Part shown: positions 55,636 to 64,000 of the stretch, in pieces
Position numbering within the stretch: the first letter of the stretch is position 1
Layout: the number at the start of each line of letters is the position of its first letter
Origin: Bradyrhizobium sp. 190
GTDB taxonomy: Bacteria; Pseudomonadota; Alphaproteobacteria; Rhizobiales; Xanthobacteraceae
Direction: 5' to 3'
Length of the DNA: 64,000 nt
NCBI RefSeq assembly: GCF_023073415.1
Contig: NZ_JADPJL010000062.1
Span: 62,001 to 126,000, forward strand
Translations under genes and position numbers: made by a program
The notes under the pieces: generated by a model
Databases searched by the model: none
Told to the model about the DNA's origin: nothing
Seen by the model: the letters and a program-made list of their open reading frames with translations, nothing else

Positions 55636-56640
55636 TCAGCCCGGCGGTTTACGCACGACGCAGCGGAAGCCGATGTGACAGGTGGAAGAATCGACCGTTT
55701 CGCCCTGACGGGCCGACGGCCGGTAACGCAGGCAGTAATTGGGAGCGCAGAGATGCGAGCCGCCCTTCACCACGCGGCGCGTCGATCGGTCATCGCCGGC
55801 GCTCGGATGACAGCAGGATTGCGGCGGCTGATCCGGCACGGCATCGTAAGGGCTCGACGTCCATTCCCAGACGTTGCCGACCATGTCGAACAGGCCGTAG
55901 CCATTGGCCGGAAACGCGTCGACCGGCGAGGTGCCCTCGTATCCGTCGTCGTTCAGGTTCTCGTGGGGAAAAAGGCCCTGCCAGGTGTTGGCGAGAAACC
56001 GTCCTTCGGGATTGGCGGCATCGCCCCAGGGATAGGCCTTGCCTTCAAGACCGCCGCGCGCGGCGAACTCCCATTCCGCTTCGGTCGGCAACTCCTTGCC
56101 GCACCATGCCGCATAGGCGAGTGCGTCCTCATGGGCCACGTGCACGACCGGGTGATCGTCGCGGCCGGCGAGCGAACTCCCCGGCCCTTCTGGATGCCGC
56201 CAGTCCGCGCCGGGCCGATATTCCCACCAGGCGAGATTGTTGCGCAGGCTGACTGGGCGATCGGGCTTAACGAACACCAGCGAACCCGGCACCAGTAGCG
56301 CAGGGTCGGCGTCGGGATACATCGCCGGATTAGGCGGGCGTTCGGAATAGGTGACGTACCCGGTCGCGTCGACGAACTTGCGAAACTCGGCATTGGTGAC
56401 GGGATAGATGTCGATCCAGAAACCCTCGACGAAGGCAGGACGGACCGGGCGTTCTTCCCGATAGAAGCTGTTGGAGCCCATCAGGAAGCTGCCGCCCGGA
56501 ATCCAGCTCATGGAGTCACGGTTGACCCCGTCGGGCACCAGGCCCGCCTTGGTTTGGCCAGGGAGAGGGCAGCAGCCCTCTCCCTGGCGATTGTCGGCTG
56601 CACCATGCGCGATCGTTTCCGCTCCCGTCGGTGCAGTCAT
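55636..56640 (-). CDS. formylglycine-generating enzyme (sulfatase maturase)
   Basis: 334 residues. The FGE-sulfatase domain starts MSWIPGGSFLMGS and has FWIDIYPVTNAEFRKFVDAT and WEFAARGG. The active site GGSHLCAPNYC carries both Cys (about 291 and 296), as in aerobic FGE, which oxidises the sulfatase Cys to formylglycine with O2. It has no signal peptide, so it acts in the cytoplasm. Start at ATG 56640 (MTAPTG). It follows the arylsulfatase stop by 5 bases, its obvious client. Confidence 0.93.
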   Translation of the reverse strand: MTAPTGAETIAHGAADNRQGEGCCPLPGQTKAGLVPDGVNRDSMSWIPGGSFLMGSNSFYREERPVRPAFVEGFWIDIYPVTNAEFRKFVDATGYVTYSERPPNPAMYPDADPALLVPGSLVFVKPDRPVSLRNNLAWWEYRPGADWRHPEGPGSSLAGRDDHPVVHVAHEDALAYAAWCGKELPTEAEWEFAARGGLEGKAYPWGDAANPEGRFLANTWQGLFPHENLNDDGYEGTSPVDAFPANGYGLFDMVGNVWEWTSSPYDAVPDQPPQSCCHPSAGDDRSTRRVVKGGSHLCAPNYCLRYRPSARQGETVDSSTCHIGFRCVVRKPPG

Positions 56641-56645
56641 CACAT

Positions 56646-58013
56646 TCAGGCCTTGGCGTGTTGCTTGGGCACGAAATCGAGCGCGGCGCCGGGCGGAATC
56701 AGCTCCTCCTTCTTGGCGCTCTCCTCGAAATCCCTGATAATGCGTTGGGCGTGCTGCATCACCCACCAGCGCACGTAACGCTGGTTGACGGCATCGCGCT
56801 CCTTCGGGTCTTCCTTCAGATGCGTGATGCGGGCGAAGCCGAGCGCCAGTTCCGGATCGTGGAAATGCTGCTGCCGCTTGAAGTTGATCTTGAAGTCCTT
56901 CCACTTCACGGCGTGCAGTTCGTCCTTGAGCCAGACGATACAGGACTCGCGGTTGGAGGTTTCCTGCTTGCCGAGGAAGAACGGGCTCTGGTCGACACCG
57001 TCGATCAGCCGGTCGGCGGGCGCCTTGCAGCCGGTCATCGACAGCAGCGTCGTGAACATGTCGGTGACATGAACCATCTCGTTGCTTTCGATGCCTGCGG
57101 GAATGCGATTCGGCCAGCGGATCAGGAGTGGCGTGCGGATGCCGCCTTCCGCCGAGCTGAAGTAGGAGCCGTCGAAGAAACCGCCGGTGCCACGGCCGGC
57201 GAGATGGTCCTCGGCGCCGTTGTCGCCGCACATCACGACGATGGTGTTGTCGGCAACGCCGAGTTCGTCGAGCTTGTCGAGCAGCACGCCGAAGTCATGG
57301 TCGAGCATCAATAGGCAGTCGCCCCAATCGCCGTTGGTGCTCTTGCCGACGAATTCGTCGCGCGGGCTCATCGGGAAGTGCATCAGCGAGTGGTTGAAGT
57401 AGCAGTAGAACGGCTTGTCCGCCTTGACGGATTTTTCCATGAACTTGATGGCGCGCTTCTGGTACTCGAGGTCGCAGGTCTTCTTGGTCTCCATGGTGAG
57501 CTGCTCATCCTTGAGCGGCCATGCACCCTTGCCCTTGACGCCTTCATGCATGTGCGAGAAGCCGTCGCGCTCCGCCACGTAGTGCGGATCGGTCAGCCAC
57601 ATGCACTCGTCATAGGTGCGCAACGGGCCGTACCATTCGTCGAAACCGTGATCGGTCGGAAAGCGTCCGTCCTCGGCGCCGATGTGCCACTTGCCGTAGA
57701 TCGAGGTCGCGTAGCCGGCTTCCGACAGGATCGAGCCGATGGTGCGCTCCCACTTGACGATGCCGCCGCCATTGCCGCCGAGCGCGATGGTGTGGTTGCC
57801 CGAGCGGATCGGGAAACGACCGGTCATCAGCGCCGAGCGGGTCGGCGTGCACTGCGGCTCGACGACATAATGCGTCAGCTTGACGCCTTGCTTGGAGAAA
57901 GCGTCCATGCGCTTGGTATCGGCGCCGCGCAGAATGCCGCCGCCGTAACAGCCGAGTTCGCCCATGCCGAGATTATCGACGTGGAAAAAAAGTATATTTG
58001 GTTTCGTTGCCAT
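56646..58013 (-). CDS. arylsulfatase (type I sulfatase)
   Basis: 455 residues. Begins MATKPNILFFHVDNLGMGEL with the first metal Asp; CTPTRSALMTGR near residue 53 is the formylglycine site (C-x-P-x-R); VMCGDNGAEDHL provides the second metal residues. Hydrolyses aryl or alkyl sulfate esters to release sulfate. There is no signal peptide, so it works in the cytoplasm on imported esters, in line with the ABC importer upstream and FGE downstream (5-base gap). Confidence 0.93.
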   Translation of the reverse strand: MATKPNILFFHVDNLGMGELGCYGGGILRGADTKRMDAFSKQGVKLTHYVVEPQCTPTRSALMTGRFPIRSGNHTIALGGNGGGIVKWERTIGSILSEAGYATSIYGKWHIGAEDGRFPTDHGFDEWYGPLRTYDECMWLTDPHYVAERDGFSHMHEGVKGKGAWPLKDEQLTMETKKTCDLEYQKRAIKFMEKSVKADKPFYCYFNHSLMHFPMSPRDEFVGKSTNGDWGDCLLMLDHDFGVLLDKLDELGVADNTIVVMCGDNGAEDHLAGRGTGGFFDGSYFSSAEGGIRTPLLIRWPNRIPAGIESNEMVHVTDMFTTLLSMTGCKAPADRLIDGVDQSPFFLGKQETSNRESCIVWLKDELHAVKWKDFKINFKRQQHFHDPELALGFARITHLKEDPKERDAVNQRYVRWWVMQHAQRIIRDFEESAKKEELIPPGAALDFVPKQHAKA

Positions 58014-58138
58014 TGAATTCTCCGATCTGTGACGCAGGCGCAGGTCGTCGTTGACGCGCGCGCTCTTCGCGTCTCTCCTTGGTTGATGTCTTTGATTGGT
58101 GTTTTCGCGCCTGTACGGCCGCGACGTTCAAGCGTGTT

Positions 58139-59017
58139 CTAGAAGATTTCGCCTACTCCTTTCGGTCCCACTTTCATTCCGAAGCCTGAAAGGCCTCGAT
58201 CCTTGATCTCGGGAGCCATGGCAGCCAGCGACTCTTCGCGGATCAGCCCCTTGAGCTCCTGCACCAGGTTCATGAATTCCGGCGTGTCGGTCATCTCGGC
58301 CCTGCGTGGACGCGGCAACGGCACCTTGATTTCCGCCTTGATGCGGCCCGGCCGCGCGGTCATCACGTAGATGCGGTCGGAGAGAAAAATCGATTCTTCG
58401 ATATCGTGGGTGATGAACAGCACCGAGATCCGGAACTGCTGCCAGATGTTGGTGAGGATTTCCTGCATGACGACGCGCGTCTGCGTGTCGAGCGCGCCGA
58501 ACGGCTCGTCCATCAAGAGAACCTGCGGGCTGGTCGCCAGCGCGCGGACGATGCCGATGCGCTGCTTCATGCCACCGGAGAGCTGGTCCGGATAATGGTT
58601 CTCGAACGAAAGCAGGCCTGCGAGATCGAGCAGCGCCCGCGCGGTGGTGTTGCGCTTGCTCTGTTCGACGCCCGCCATCTTCAGGCCGAACTCGACGTTC
58701 TTGCGAACCGACAGCCACGGGAACAGCGAGTATTGCTGGAACACCACCCCGCGGTCCGAACCGGGCTTGGTGATCGCCTTGCCATCGAGCAGCGCCTCGC
58801 CAAGCGTCGGCTTGACGAAGCCGGCGACGATGCTGAGCAAAGTCGACTTGCCGCAGCCGGAGGGTCCGATCAGCGAGACGAATTCGCCGGGCTGCACGTT
58901 GAGCGACACATTCTCGACTGCGACGACCTTGTTGTCGTTGGCGCCAAACGTGACGCCCATGTCACGCACGTCGATGAAGCCCTTGTTGGTTTCGGTATCT
59001 GTCATTGCCATCGTCAT
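58139..59017 (-). CDS. ABC transporter ATPase (SsuB/TauB/NrtD type)
   Basis: 292 residues. Walker A GPSGCGKST, signature LSGGMKQRIGIVRAL, and the aromatic-sulfonate/nitrate family features. The ATG at 59017 overlaps the permease stop (ATGA), so it is coupled; GGAGG is just upstream. It powers import of a sulfur-containing ester. Confidence 0.92.
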   Translation of the reverse strand: MTMAMTDTETNKGFIDVRDMGVTFGANDNKVVAVENVSLNVQPGEFVSLIGPSGCGKSTLLSIVAGFVKPTLGEALLDGKAITKPGSDRGVVFQQYSLFPWLSVRKNVEFGLKMAGVEQSKRNTTARALLDLAGLLSFENHYPDQLSGGMKQRIGIVRALATSPQVLLMDEPFGALDTQTRVVMQEILTNIWQQFRISVLFITHDIEESIFLSDRIYVMTARPGRIKAEIKVPLPRPRRAEMTDTPEFMNLVQELKGLIREESLAAMAPEIKDRGLSGFGMKVGPKGVGEIF

Positions 59018-60030
59018 CGCCTGCCTCCGGGTGCGAATGCCAGCCATGGCATCAGGAGAACGCCGACCATCCTGATGATGCCGCTACAAGCCAGTCCGAG
59101 GAAACCGATGGTGATCATGCCGAGCACGATCGCGGGATAATCCACCAGCGAGTACGCCTCCCAGGTGAAGTAACCGACGCCGAACTGTCCCGAGATCATC
59201 TCGGCAGCGATCAGCGACACCCATGCCACGCCCATGCCGACGGCAAGGCCGGTGAAGATGTGCGGCAGCGAGCCGGGCAGGATCACGTTGAGGAACAGGC
59301 GAAACTCGCTTGCGCCAAGGCAGCGCGCCGCCCGGACCAATACGCCGTCCAGCGAATGAACGCCGTGAATGGTGTTGAGCAGGATGGGAAAAAAGGCACC
59401 GATGAAGGTGATGTAGACAATGCTGGCCTCGTTGTTCGGCCACAGCATGATCGACATCGGAACCCAGGCGATCGCAGGGATCGGCCGCAAGATCTCGATC
59501 ACGGGCATAAACAGGTCGCGCACGCGCTGATATTTTCCGATCGCAAGCCCAAGCGGAACGCCGATGGCCATGGCGATGAAGAAGCCAAGCAGAATGCGCC
59601 GGACGCTGATGGCAATATTGAAGAGATACTTGTTCGAAAGCCCGACCTGGGTCAGCTGCTGATACACTTCATAGGGCGTCGGAACGTTCTTGAAGCGAAT
59701 GTAGAACTCGAACCGGTACTTGGTTCCGAGGTACCAGAACAGAAACAGGGCCCCGATCGAGATGCAGGCAAGCGCAGCGGTGATGAGCCGTTCGCGGGTG
59801 ATCTGCGCCAACAGGCTCCGTAACACCTTGGTCAGCGAAACCGTCGGAACGGGCTCCGACGCCGGTACAGGAAGCTCCGAACTAGTGACCGGCGCAGACG
59901 CGTTGGCCACAGTTTCCACAGCGGAAATTTCCGCTGCGGAAGATTTCGCGGCGACAGCCGCCGGCTCGGGATCGGAGTGCTTCTCGATCATCGGGAGCGC
60001 TACGATTTTCGCACTTGCCATGCTTCCCAT
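59014..60030 (-). CDS. ABC transporter permease (SsuC/TauC type)
   Basis: 338 residues. The first 80 are low complexity (Ala/Ser/Val/Glu-rich), an unusual extension; about six helices follow. RAARCLGASEFRLFLNVILP is the EAA loop of this family. Start ATG 60030; an in-frame ATG at 60021 is also possible. It begins 8 bases after the binding-protein gene stop. Confidence 0.9.
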   Translation of the reverse strand: MGSMASAKIVALPMIEKHSDPEPAAVAAKSSAAEISAVETVANASAPVTSSELPVPASEPVPTVSLTKVLRSLLAQITRERLITAALACISIGALFLFWYLGTKYRFEFYIRFKNVPTPYEVYQQLTQVGLSNKYLFNIAISVRRILLGFFIAMAIGVPLGLAIGKYQRVRDLFMPVIEILRPIPAIAWVPMSIMLWPNNEASIVYITFIGAFFPILLNTIHGVHSLDGVLVRAARCLGASEFRLFLNVILPGSLPHIFTGLAVGMGVAWVSLIAAEMISGQFGVGYFTWEAYSLVDYPAIVLGMITIGFLGLACSGIIRMVGVLLMPWLAFAPGGRR

Positions 60031-60038
60031 CAGTCCAC

Positions 60039-61475
60039 CTATTGCCCGACATTGATGGCGCTGAGCACCTCGGCATAAGTCGCCAGCTTGGCGCCGTTCT
60101 TGGCGGCATAGGCTTCCGCATCCTTCTTGAGGAGGAACGGCACGACGTCCGGCTTCTTCGGGTCCTGGCCACCGACGGAATAGAACGCGGCGTCGGCGAA
60201 GACCTTGATGCCGAGCTGGTGATCGACGAGATAGACAGCGTTGAACTTCTTGCCCTCACTGCCGAGCTTCTTCACGCCAAGCAGCGTGCAGACCGGCGAG
60301 CTGAACGGCACGATGTCGCCGCCCTGGATCCAGATCTCGCCGGTCTTCTTGGGATCGTTGACCGGCGCGTTACAGATCGGATCGGTACCAGTGACATTGT
60401 AGGTATCGAACGAGGCAAGCTGCTTGTCGTAGTCGAGCCCCTTCTCTTTGAAGGCCTGCCGAACATATTTGTCGTTGACCCAGGCGCCGATATTGAGCTC
60501 CTTGATCATGTTCAGCTTCTGCAGGATCGCGTAATTGTTTCCAACAGACTCGACCCACTGCGGCTTGATGGTCGCATCGAGCGTGTGCACGCCGCCGGGG
60601 CCCAGGAAGATGTAGATCACTTCCTTATTGATCTTGGTCCACTCCTCGATCTTCTCGGCTGCGAACTTGGGATTCTTCCGCATCCAGTCGTTCGCCTCCA
60701 TCAATGCGTTGATGTAGGCCACCACGATCTCCGGGTATTTCTCGCCAAAATCCTTGCGCACGACCACGCCATGGAATGTCGGAGTCTTGGTTTCGGCGCC
60801 GTCATAAATCTTGCGGGCGAAGCCCTTGAACGGCAGCAGCTCCGCAAACGGCACGAAGTCACCGTGCGCGTCGATGCGCTTTTCCTGCAGATTGGTGGTG
60901 CCGACTTCCGGCGACTGCGACACCAGGTTCCAGAAATCGGGCGGCAGTCCGCGCTTCTGCAGCGACGTCAGCATCATGCCATGCGCGGCCGAGCCGAACG
61001 GCACCGATACGTTCTTGCCCTTGAGGTCGCCCAGTTCGTAGAACGGCGAGTCCTTGTGGACGACGATGCCGTTGCCGCCACCCACCGCATTGTAGGCGAT
61101 GATGGCGACGAGCTGCGTTTCGTTCTTGGTGGCCTGCCCTGTGGCGCCGTTCACCATCAGCGGATAGTCGCCCATCATGCCGATCTGGATGTTGTTGGCC
61201 ATCATCCCGTTGGTGATCGGCGGGCCCGATGTCGCGTTCTGCCAGCTCAGCTTGTACTGAAAGTCCTTGTACTTGCCGGTCTTCGGCAGGTGCTTCTCGA
61301 GAAGCCCGAGCTCCTTCAGAACGACACCGCCGGTCACCGTGTTGGTGGTGGTGTTTTGCGTGCCGATTCCAATTTCGAGGGTCTCTGCGCCTGCGGTCGC
61401 AGGCGCAAACCCGACGGTTGCGGCGACGAGCAAGGGAAGGAAGCCAGAGAGTTTAGACGCAGGGCCGACGCGCAT
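60039..61475 (-). CDS. ABC transporter substrate-binding protein (NrtA/SsuA-like)
   Basis: 478 residues, longer than usual for the family. Signal peptide (basic start, FLPLLVAATVGFAPATAGAE) is followed by LEIGIGTQNTTTNTVTGGVV, then GMMGDYPLMVNG as in nitrate/sulfonate-type binding proteins. AAGGA precedes the ATG. By its neighbours it should bind sulfate esters in the periplasm. It is the first gene of the import operon. Confidence 0.88.
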   Translation of the reverse strand: MRVGPASKLSGFLPLLVAATVGFAPATAGAETLEIGIGTQNTTTNTVTGGVVLKELGLLEKHLPKTGKYKDFQYKLSWQNATSGPPITNGMMANNIQIGMMGDYPLMVNGATGQATKNETQLVAIIAYNAVGGGNGIVVHKDSPFYELGDLKGKNVSVPFGSAAHGMMLTSLQKRGLPPDFWNLVSQSPEVGTTNLQEKRIDAHGDFVPFAELLPFKGFARKIYDGAETKTPTFHGVVVRKDFGEKYPEIVVAYINALMEANDWMRKNPKFAAEKIEEWTKINKEVIYIFLGPGGVHTLDATIKPQWVESVGNNYAILQKLNMIKELNIGAWVNDKYVRQAFKEKGLDYDKQLASFDTYNVTGTDPICNAPVNDPKKTGEIWIQGGDIVPFSSPVCTLLGVKKLGSEGKKFNAVYLVDHQLGIKVFADAAFYSVGGQDPKKPDVVPFLLKKDAEAYAAKNGAKLATYAEVLSAINVGQ

Positions 61476-62008
61476 TAGACAAATCCTTTCGAACTGAACT
61501 GTGCTGGATTTTGTGCAATGCCCACGTGGAGAGCCCCGGCCGCAACGGACTGTGACGGGGTTGCTCGGCGGTGAGCAGGCTGACTGGCTTGACGAGGGTA
61601 ATGGTGCAAGCGATATGCCACGGGACCCGTGCCGACGACCTGCGGCGGGTTCGGTTCGCGATGGCCCGGTCCGCGAACAACGTGGCTAAAGAAGGAAGTT
61701 GACGTCATTTGCCGTGAACTCGCTTGCTTCCATCCTGGACGTCGAAACGTCCGGTAAGCGAACTCTGAACGGCTGCCTTTGAATCCGAAACGACGAACGC
61801 TTCGAACCAGCAACGTATTGCGAAGAAATATCCGGATGCTCAATAAATGGACAGAAATGCTGTCTCGGTTGGCCTGTCGGATGAGCTTCCTGATTACAAT
61901 TTAATCACCCAATCCCGTCCGAAGACCCGCGCCACAGCATGGTATCGGCCTGAGATCGAGCGGTTTACGGCGCTTGTGCGATACGGTCTTGCCGGCCGCC
62001 GCCGATCA
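61476..62008. other. 533-base region upstream of the sulfate-ester operon
   Basis: Lies between the Crp/Fnr gene and the binding-protein gene, both on the minus strand. It contains the sigma-54-like sequence given separately and AAGGA before the binding-protein start. The frame minus 61475-61843 is open but shows shadow-like composition. No hairpin with T-run is obvious after the Crp/Fnr gene. Confidence 0.4.
61605..61620 (-). promoter_or_regulatory. candidate sigma-54 (-24/-12) promoter
   Basis: On the minus strand TGGCATATCGCTTGCA: TGGCA at -24 and TTGCA at -12 with correct spacing (consensus TGGCACGNNNNTTGC). It lies about 130 bases ahead of the binding-protein start. Sulfur-ester genes in pseudomonads are sometimes under sigma-54 control. 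No activator gene of the NtrC type is in the window. Confidence 0.45.
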
Positions 62009-62812
62009 TCATGCTTCGTCGGAAGCCGCGGCCTTGGCGAGCTTTCCATCGCGGATTTCGCTCAGTATGTCGGCGTTCTTGATGACGAGATTGGAGCCGT
62101 GTGCGCTCAGGATTCCAAGCTCAGTAAACCGCTTGAGGCTGACGGTAACAGACTGGCGCGTCACGCCCGTCATATGCGCGAGATCGGCGTGCGTGAATGA
62201 CGCGGCGATCAAGATGCCATGATGCTCGTCGACGCCGTACAAATTCATCAGATGCAGCAGGAGCTGCGCGAGCCGCTCGGTGGGCGAGCGCGTCCCGAGC
62301 ATTTGCGCCAGCGCGGAATAGCATTGCCCCTTGAAGCTGAGGCCCTCGATGATACCGATAGCGAGCGCTGGGATCGTCATCACCATCCGCCGCAGTACAT
62401 CGCCCGGCAAATGCAGCACCGTGCTGTTGACCGCTGCGATGCCCGACCAGACGTGCAGGCCCTGCTTGAAGACTTCCGGGCCGCCGACGAAATTGCCGGA
62501 GTGCCAATAGGCTAGCGTGATCTCTCGGCCCGACGGCGCGGTGTAGAACACCTTGATGCGTCCGCTTTCGATCAGGAAGATGCCGTCTTGCGGACTGCCC
62601 TGGCTGAACAGCTGCGCGCCGCGGTAGAGCACCCGGCGCTTGCCGGAGCCCAGCACATGCGCGATTTCAGTTTCCGTCAGTCCGCTGAACAAGTACGGCG
62701 GCCCGTTGCGCTGGGTCCCGCCATCGGTCATCAGCAACGCGCCGAACTGCGCCGGCGCGCCGGCCTTGCCCGGAGCCGAGGCCGGTTGCGGTGGATGATG
62801 CTTGCCGATCAT
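62009..62812 (-). CDS. Crp/Fnr family transcriptional regulator
   Basis: 267 residues. After a disordered N-terminus, a cyclic-nucleotide-binding-like domain has RRVLYRGAQLFSQGSPQDGI and EITLAYWHSGNFVGGPEVF; the C-terminal winged helix has HADLAHMTGVTRQSVTVSL. No Fnr-type Cys cluster. ATG 62812 preferred over an earlier TTG. It lies ahead of the sulfate-ester operon on the same strand, 533 bases away, and is a candidate regulator of it. Confidence 0.85.
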   Translation of the reverse strand: MIGKHHPPQPASAPGKAGAPAQFGALLMTDGGTQRNGPPYLFSGLTETEIAHVLGSGKRRVLYRGAQLFSQGSPQDGIFLIESGRIKVFYTAPSGREITLAYWHSGNFVGGPEVFKQGLHVWSGIAAVNSTVLHLPGDVLRRMVMTIPALAIGIIEGLSFKGQCYSALAQMLGTRSPTERLAQLLLHLMNLYGVDEHHGILIAASFTHADLAHMTGVTRQSVTVSLKRFTELGILSAHGSNLVIKNADILSEIRDGKLAKAAASDEA

Positions 62813-63115
62813 GGGTCCGCTCGAAGCCAAACTAAATCCCTAACCTGCGTCGATACAGACGGAGAGCATCAGGCTCGACTGCCAGACCCTCTGGCCGGCA
62901 TCGGCCTGCGATGCCGCATGCTTTGCAATTGGCGCGCCAAGTGCCATGTTCATTGTCCGTCGAAGGAACTTCCGTGTCCATATCCCGGGCTGTCACACTT
63001 CGCCGCTATCCCGCGTTTCCGGAAGGTTGTCGCCCACTGCGACAAACTGGCCAATCAGGGCCGATTTGGTTAACATCCACCAGATCCTCCTCCCTCCGTT
63101 CCGACGAGTCCTCCC

Positions 63116-63940
63116 GTGAGCAAGCCTTCGAAATCGACCGCAAGAAATAGCGGCAACATCTTTATCGGCATCGGCGGCTGGACCTTCGAGCCGTGGCGCG
63201 GAGTGTTTTATCCTGAAAAGCTCACGCAGGCGAAGGAGCTGTCCTACGCCGCGTCGAAACTGACCTCGATCGAAATCAATGGCACCTATTACGGCTCGCA
63301 AAAGCCGGAGAGTTTTCGCAAATGGGCGCGCGAGGTGCCGGACGGCTTCGTGTTCTCGTTGAAGGGCCCGCGCTTCGCGACCAATCGTCGAGTGCTGGCG
63401 GAAGCCGGCGATTCCGTGAAACGCTTCTACGATTCCGGCGTGCTGGAGCTCGGCGACCGGCTCGGTCCGGTGCTGTGGCAGTTCGCGCCGACCAAAAAAT
63501 TCGACGAGGCCGATTTCGGCAAGTTCCTCGAACTGCTGCCGCGCAAACTCGAGGGACGCGCGCTACGGCACGTGGTCGAGGTGCGGCACGACAGTTTCTG
63601 CGTGCCTGACTTCATCGCATTGCTGCGCCAATTCGAGACGCCGGTCGTGTTCGCCGAGCACGGCAAATATCCGGCGATCGCCGACGTGGTCAGCGACTTC
63701 GTCTATGCGCGGCTGCAGAAGGGCAATGACGAGCTCAAGACCTGCTATCCGCCGAAGCAGCTCGACGCCTGGGCCAAGCGCTTTCAGGCCTGGGCCGGCG
63801 GCGGTGAGCCCGACGATCTGCCGCGCGTCGATGCCACGAAGCCCGCGAAGACGCCGCGCGACGTGTTCGCCTATGTCATCCACGAGGGCAAGGTGCGCGC
63901 GCCGGCGGGCGCAATGGAGCTGATCGAGCGCGTGAAGTAA
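63116..63940 (+). CDS. DUF72 (YecE-like) family protein
   Basis: 274 residues. FIGIGGWTFEPWRGVFYPEK begins the DUF72 domain, a TIM-barrel-like fold; EINGTYYGSQKPESFRKWAR and VEVRHDSF are family blocks. The function is unknown; related to AP-endonuclease-like barrels. Starts with GTG at 63116, no strong ribosome site. It converges on the gene at the right edge, 3 bases away. Confidence 0.88.
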   Translation: MSKPSKSTARNSGNIFIGIGGWTFEPWRGVFYPEKLTQAKELSYAASKLTSIEINGTYYGSQKPESFRKWAREVPDGFVFSLKGPRFATNRRVLAEAGDSVKRFYDSGVLELGDRLGPVLWQFAPTKKFDEADFGKFLELLPRKLEGRALRHVVEVRHDSFCVPDFIALLRQFETPVVFAEHGKYPAIADVVSDFVYARLQKGNDELKTCYPPKQLDAWAKRFQAWAGGGEPDDLPRVDATKPAKTPRDVFAYVIHEGKVRAPAGAMELIERVK

Positions 63941-63943
63941 CTC

Positions 63944-64000
63944 CTAATCCAGCTTGATGCCGGCCTCGCGGATCAGCTTGGTCCAGCTTTCGTATTCGGA
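63944..64000 (-). CDS. tripartite tricarboxylate transporter (TctC/Bug) binding protein, C-terminal end
   Basis: Only the last 18 codons and the TAG stop lie in the window, reading SEYESWTKLIREAGIKLD on the minus strand. WTKLIREAGIKLD is the usual ending of Bug/TctC-type periplasmic proteins, which are abundant in this group. Call rests on this short piece and on genomic habit. Confidence 0.6.
   Translation of the reverse strand, partial: SEYESWTKLIREAGIKLD

Overview
The window looks like chromosomal DNA of an alphaproteobacterium of the Bradyrhizobium / Nitrobacteraceae type. Reasons: high G+C, the usg family gene, a groESL operon with CIRCE operators, many putative peptide and branched-substrate ABC transporters, a Bug/TctC remnant at the right edge, and many roughly 90-130 bp intergenic palindromes that recur in at least two sequence families. 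This is an inference from gene content; no 16S gene is present.

Layout. 1-5.3 kb: a partial hypothetical gene, a CHCC zinc finger gene with an FAD monooxygenase, a lipoprotein, tRNA-Leu(UAA), a TMEM175-like channel, an acyltransferase and an alpha/beta hydrolase. 5.5-16.5 kb: a dipeptide-type ABC transporter (minus strand) divergent from a run of peptide/amide hydrolases (M20, M81 microcystinase-like, M20, amidase). 16.7-23.4 kb: general metabolism (enoyl-CoA hydratase, quinone oxidoreductase, HCCA-isomerase-like, GST, MetE-like, xanthine phosphoribosyltransferase, CinA-like). 23.6-30.5 kb: the ATP-grasp / alpha-E / transglutaminase / Anbu proteasome-like set, split by an orphan peptide-binding protein gene on the opposite strand. 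30.7-36.9 kb: MFS exporter, NupC transporter, cupin, usg and groESL under two CIRCE-like elements.

36.9-46 kb is the most unusual part. On the minus strand lie rtcB (RNA ligase), a DUF2778 transpeptidase-like gene, AMP nucleosidase, two abutting tRNA-like RNA genes, a slipin (SPFH/Band-7) gene and a frameshifted signal peptidase relic. One tRNA-like unit keeps the tRNA elbow, acceptor and CCA, but its anticodon loop is replaced by a GNRA tetraloop; the other has a 7-base CAU loop but a broken acceptor stem. Band-7 proteins paired with a tRNA-like RNA, and RtcB, are known themes of bacterial RNA repair. I read this as a candidate RNA repair module; linkage of rtcB to the slipin unit is inferred.

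46-53.9 kb: DUF899 protein, a FecR / CHASE2-cyclase pair, a GT39 and GT2-GtrA glycosyltransferase pair, and a phasin-like protein. 53.9-62.8 kb: a sulfate-ester scavenging block on the minus strand: Crp/Fnr regulator, ABC importer (binding protein, permease, ATPase), cytoplasmic arylsulfatase, its formylglycine-generating enzyme and a SulP transporter, with a candidate sigma-54 promoter ahead of the importer. The window ends with a DUF72 gene and the last 18 codons of a TctC-type binding protein.
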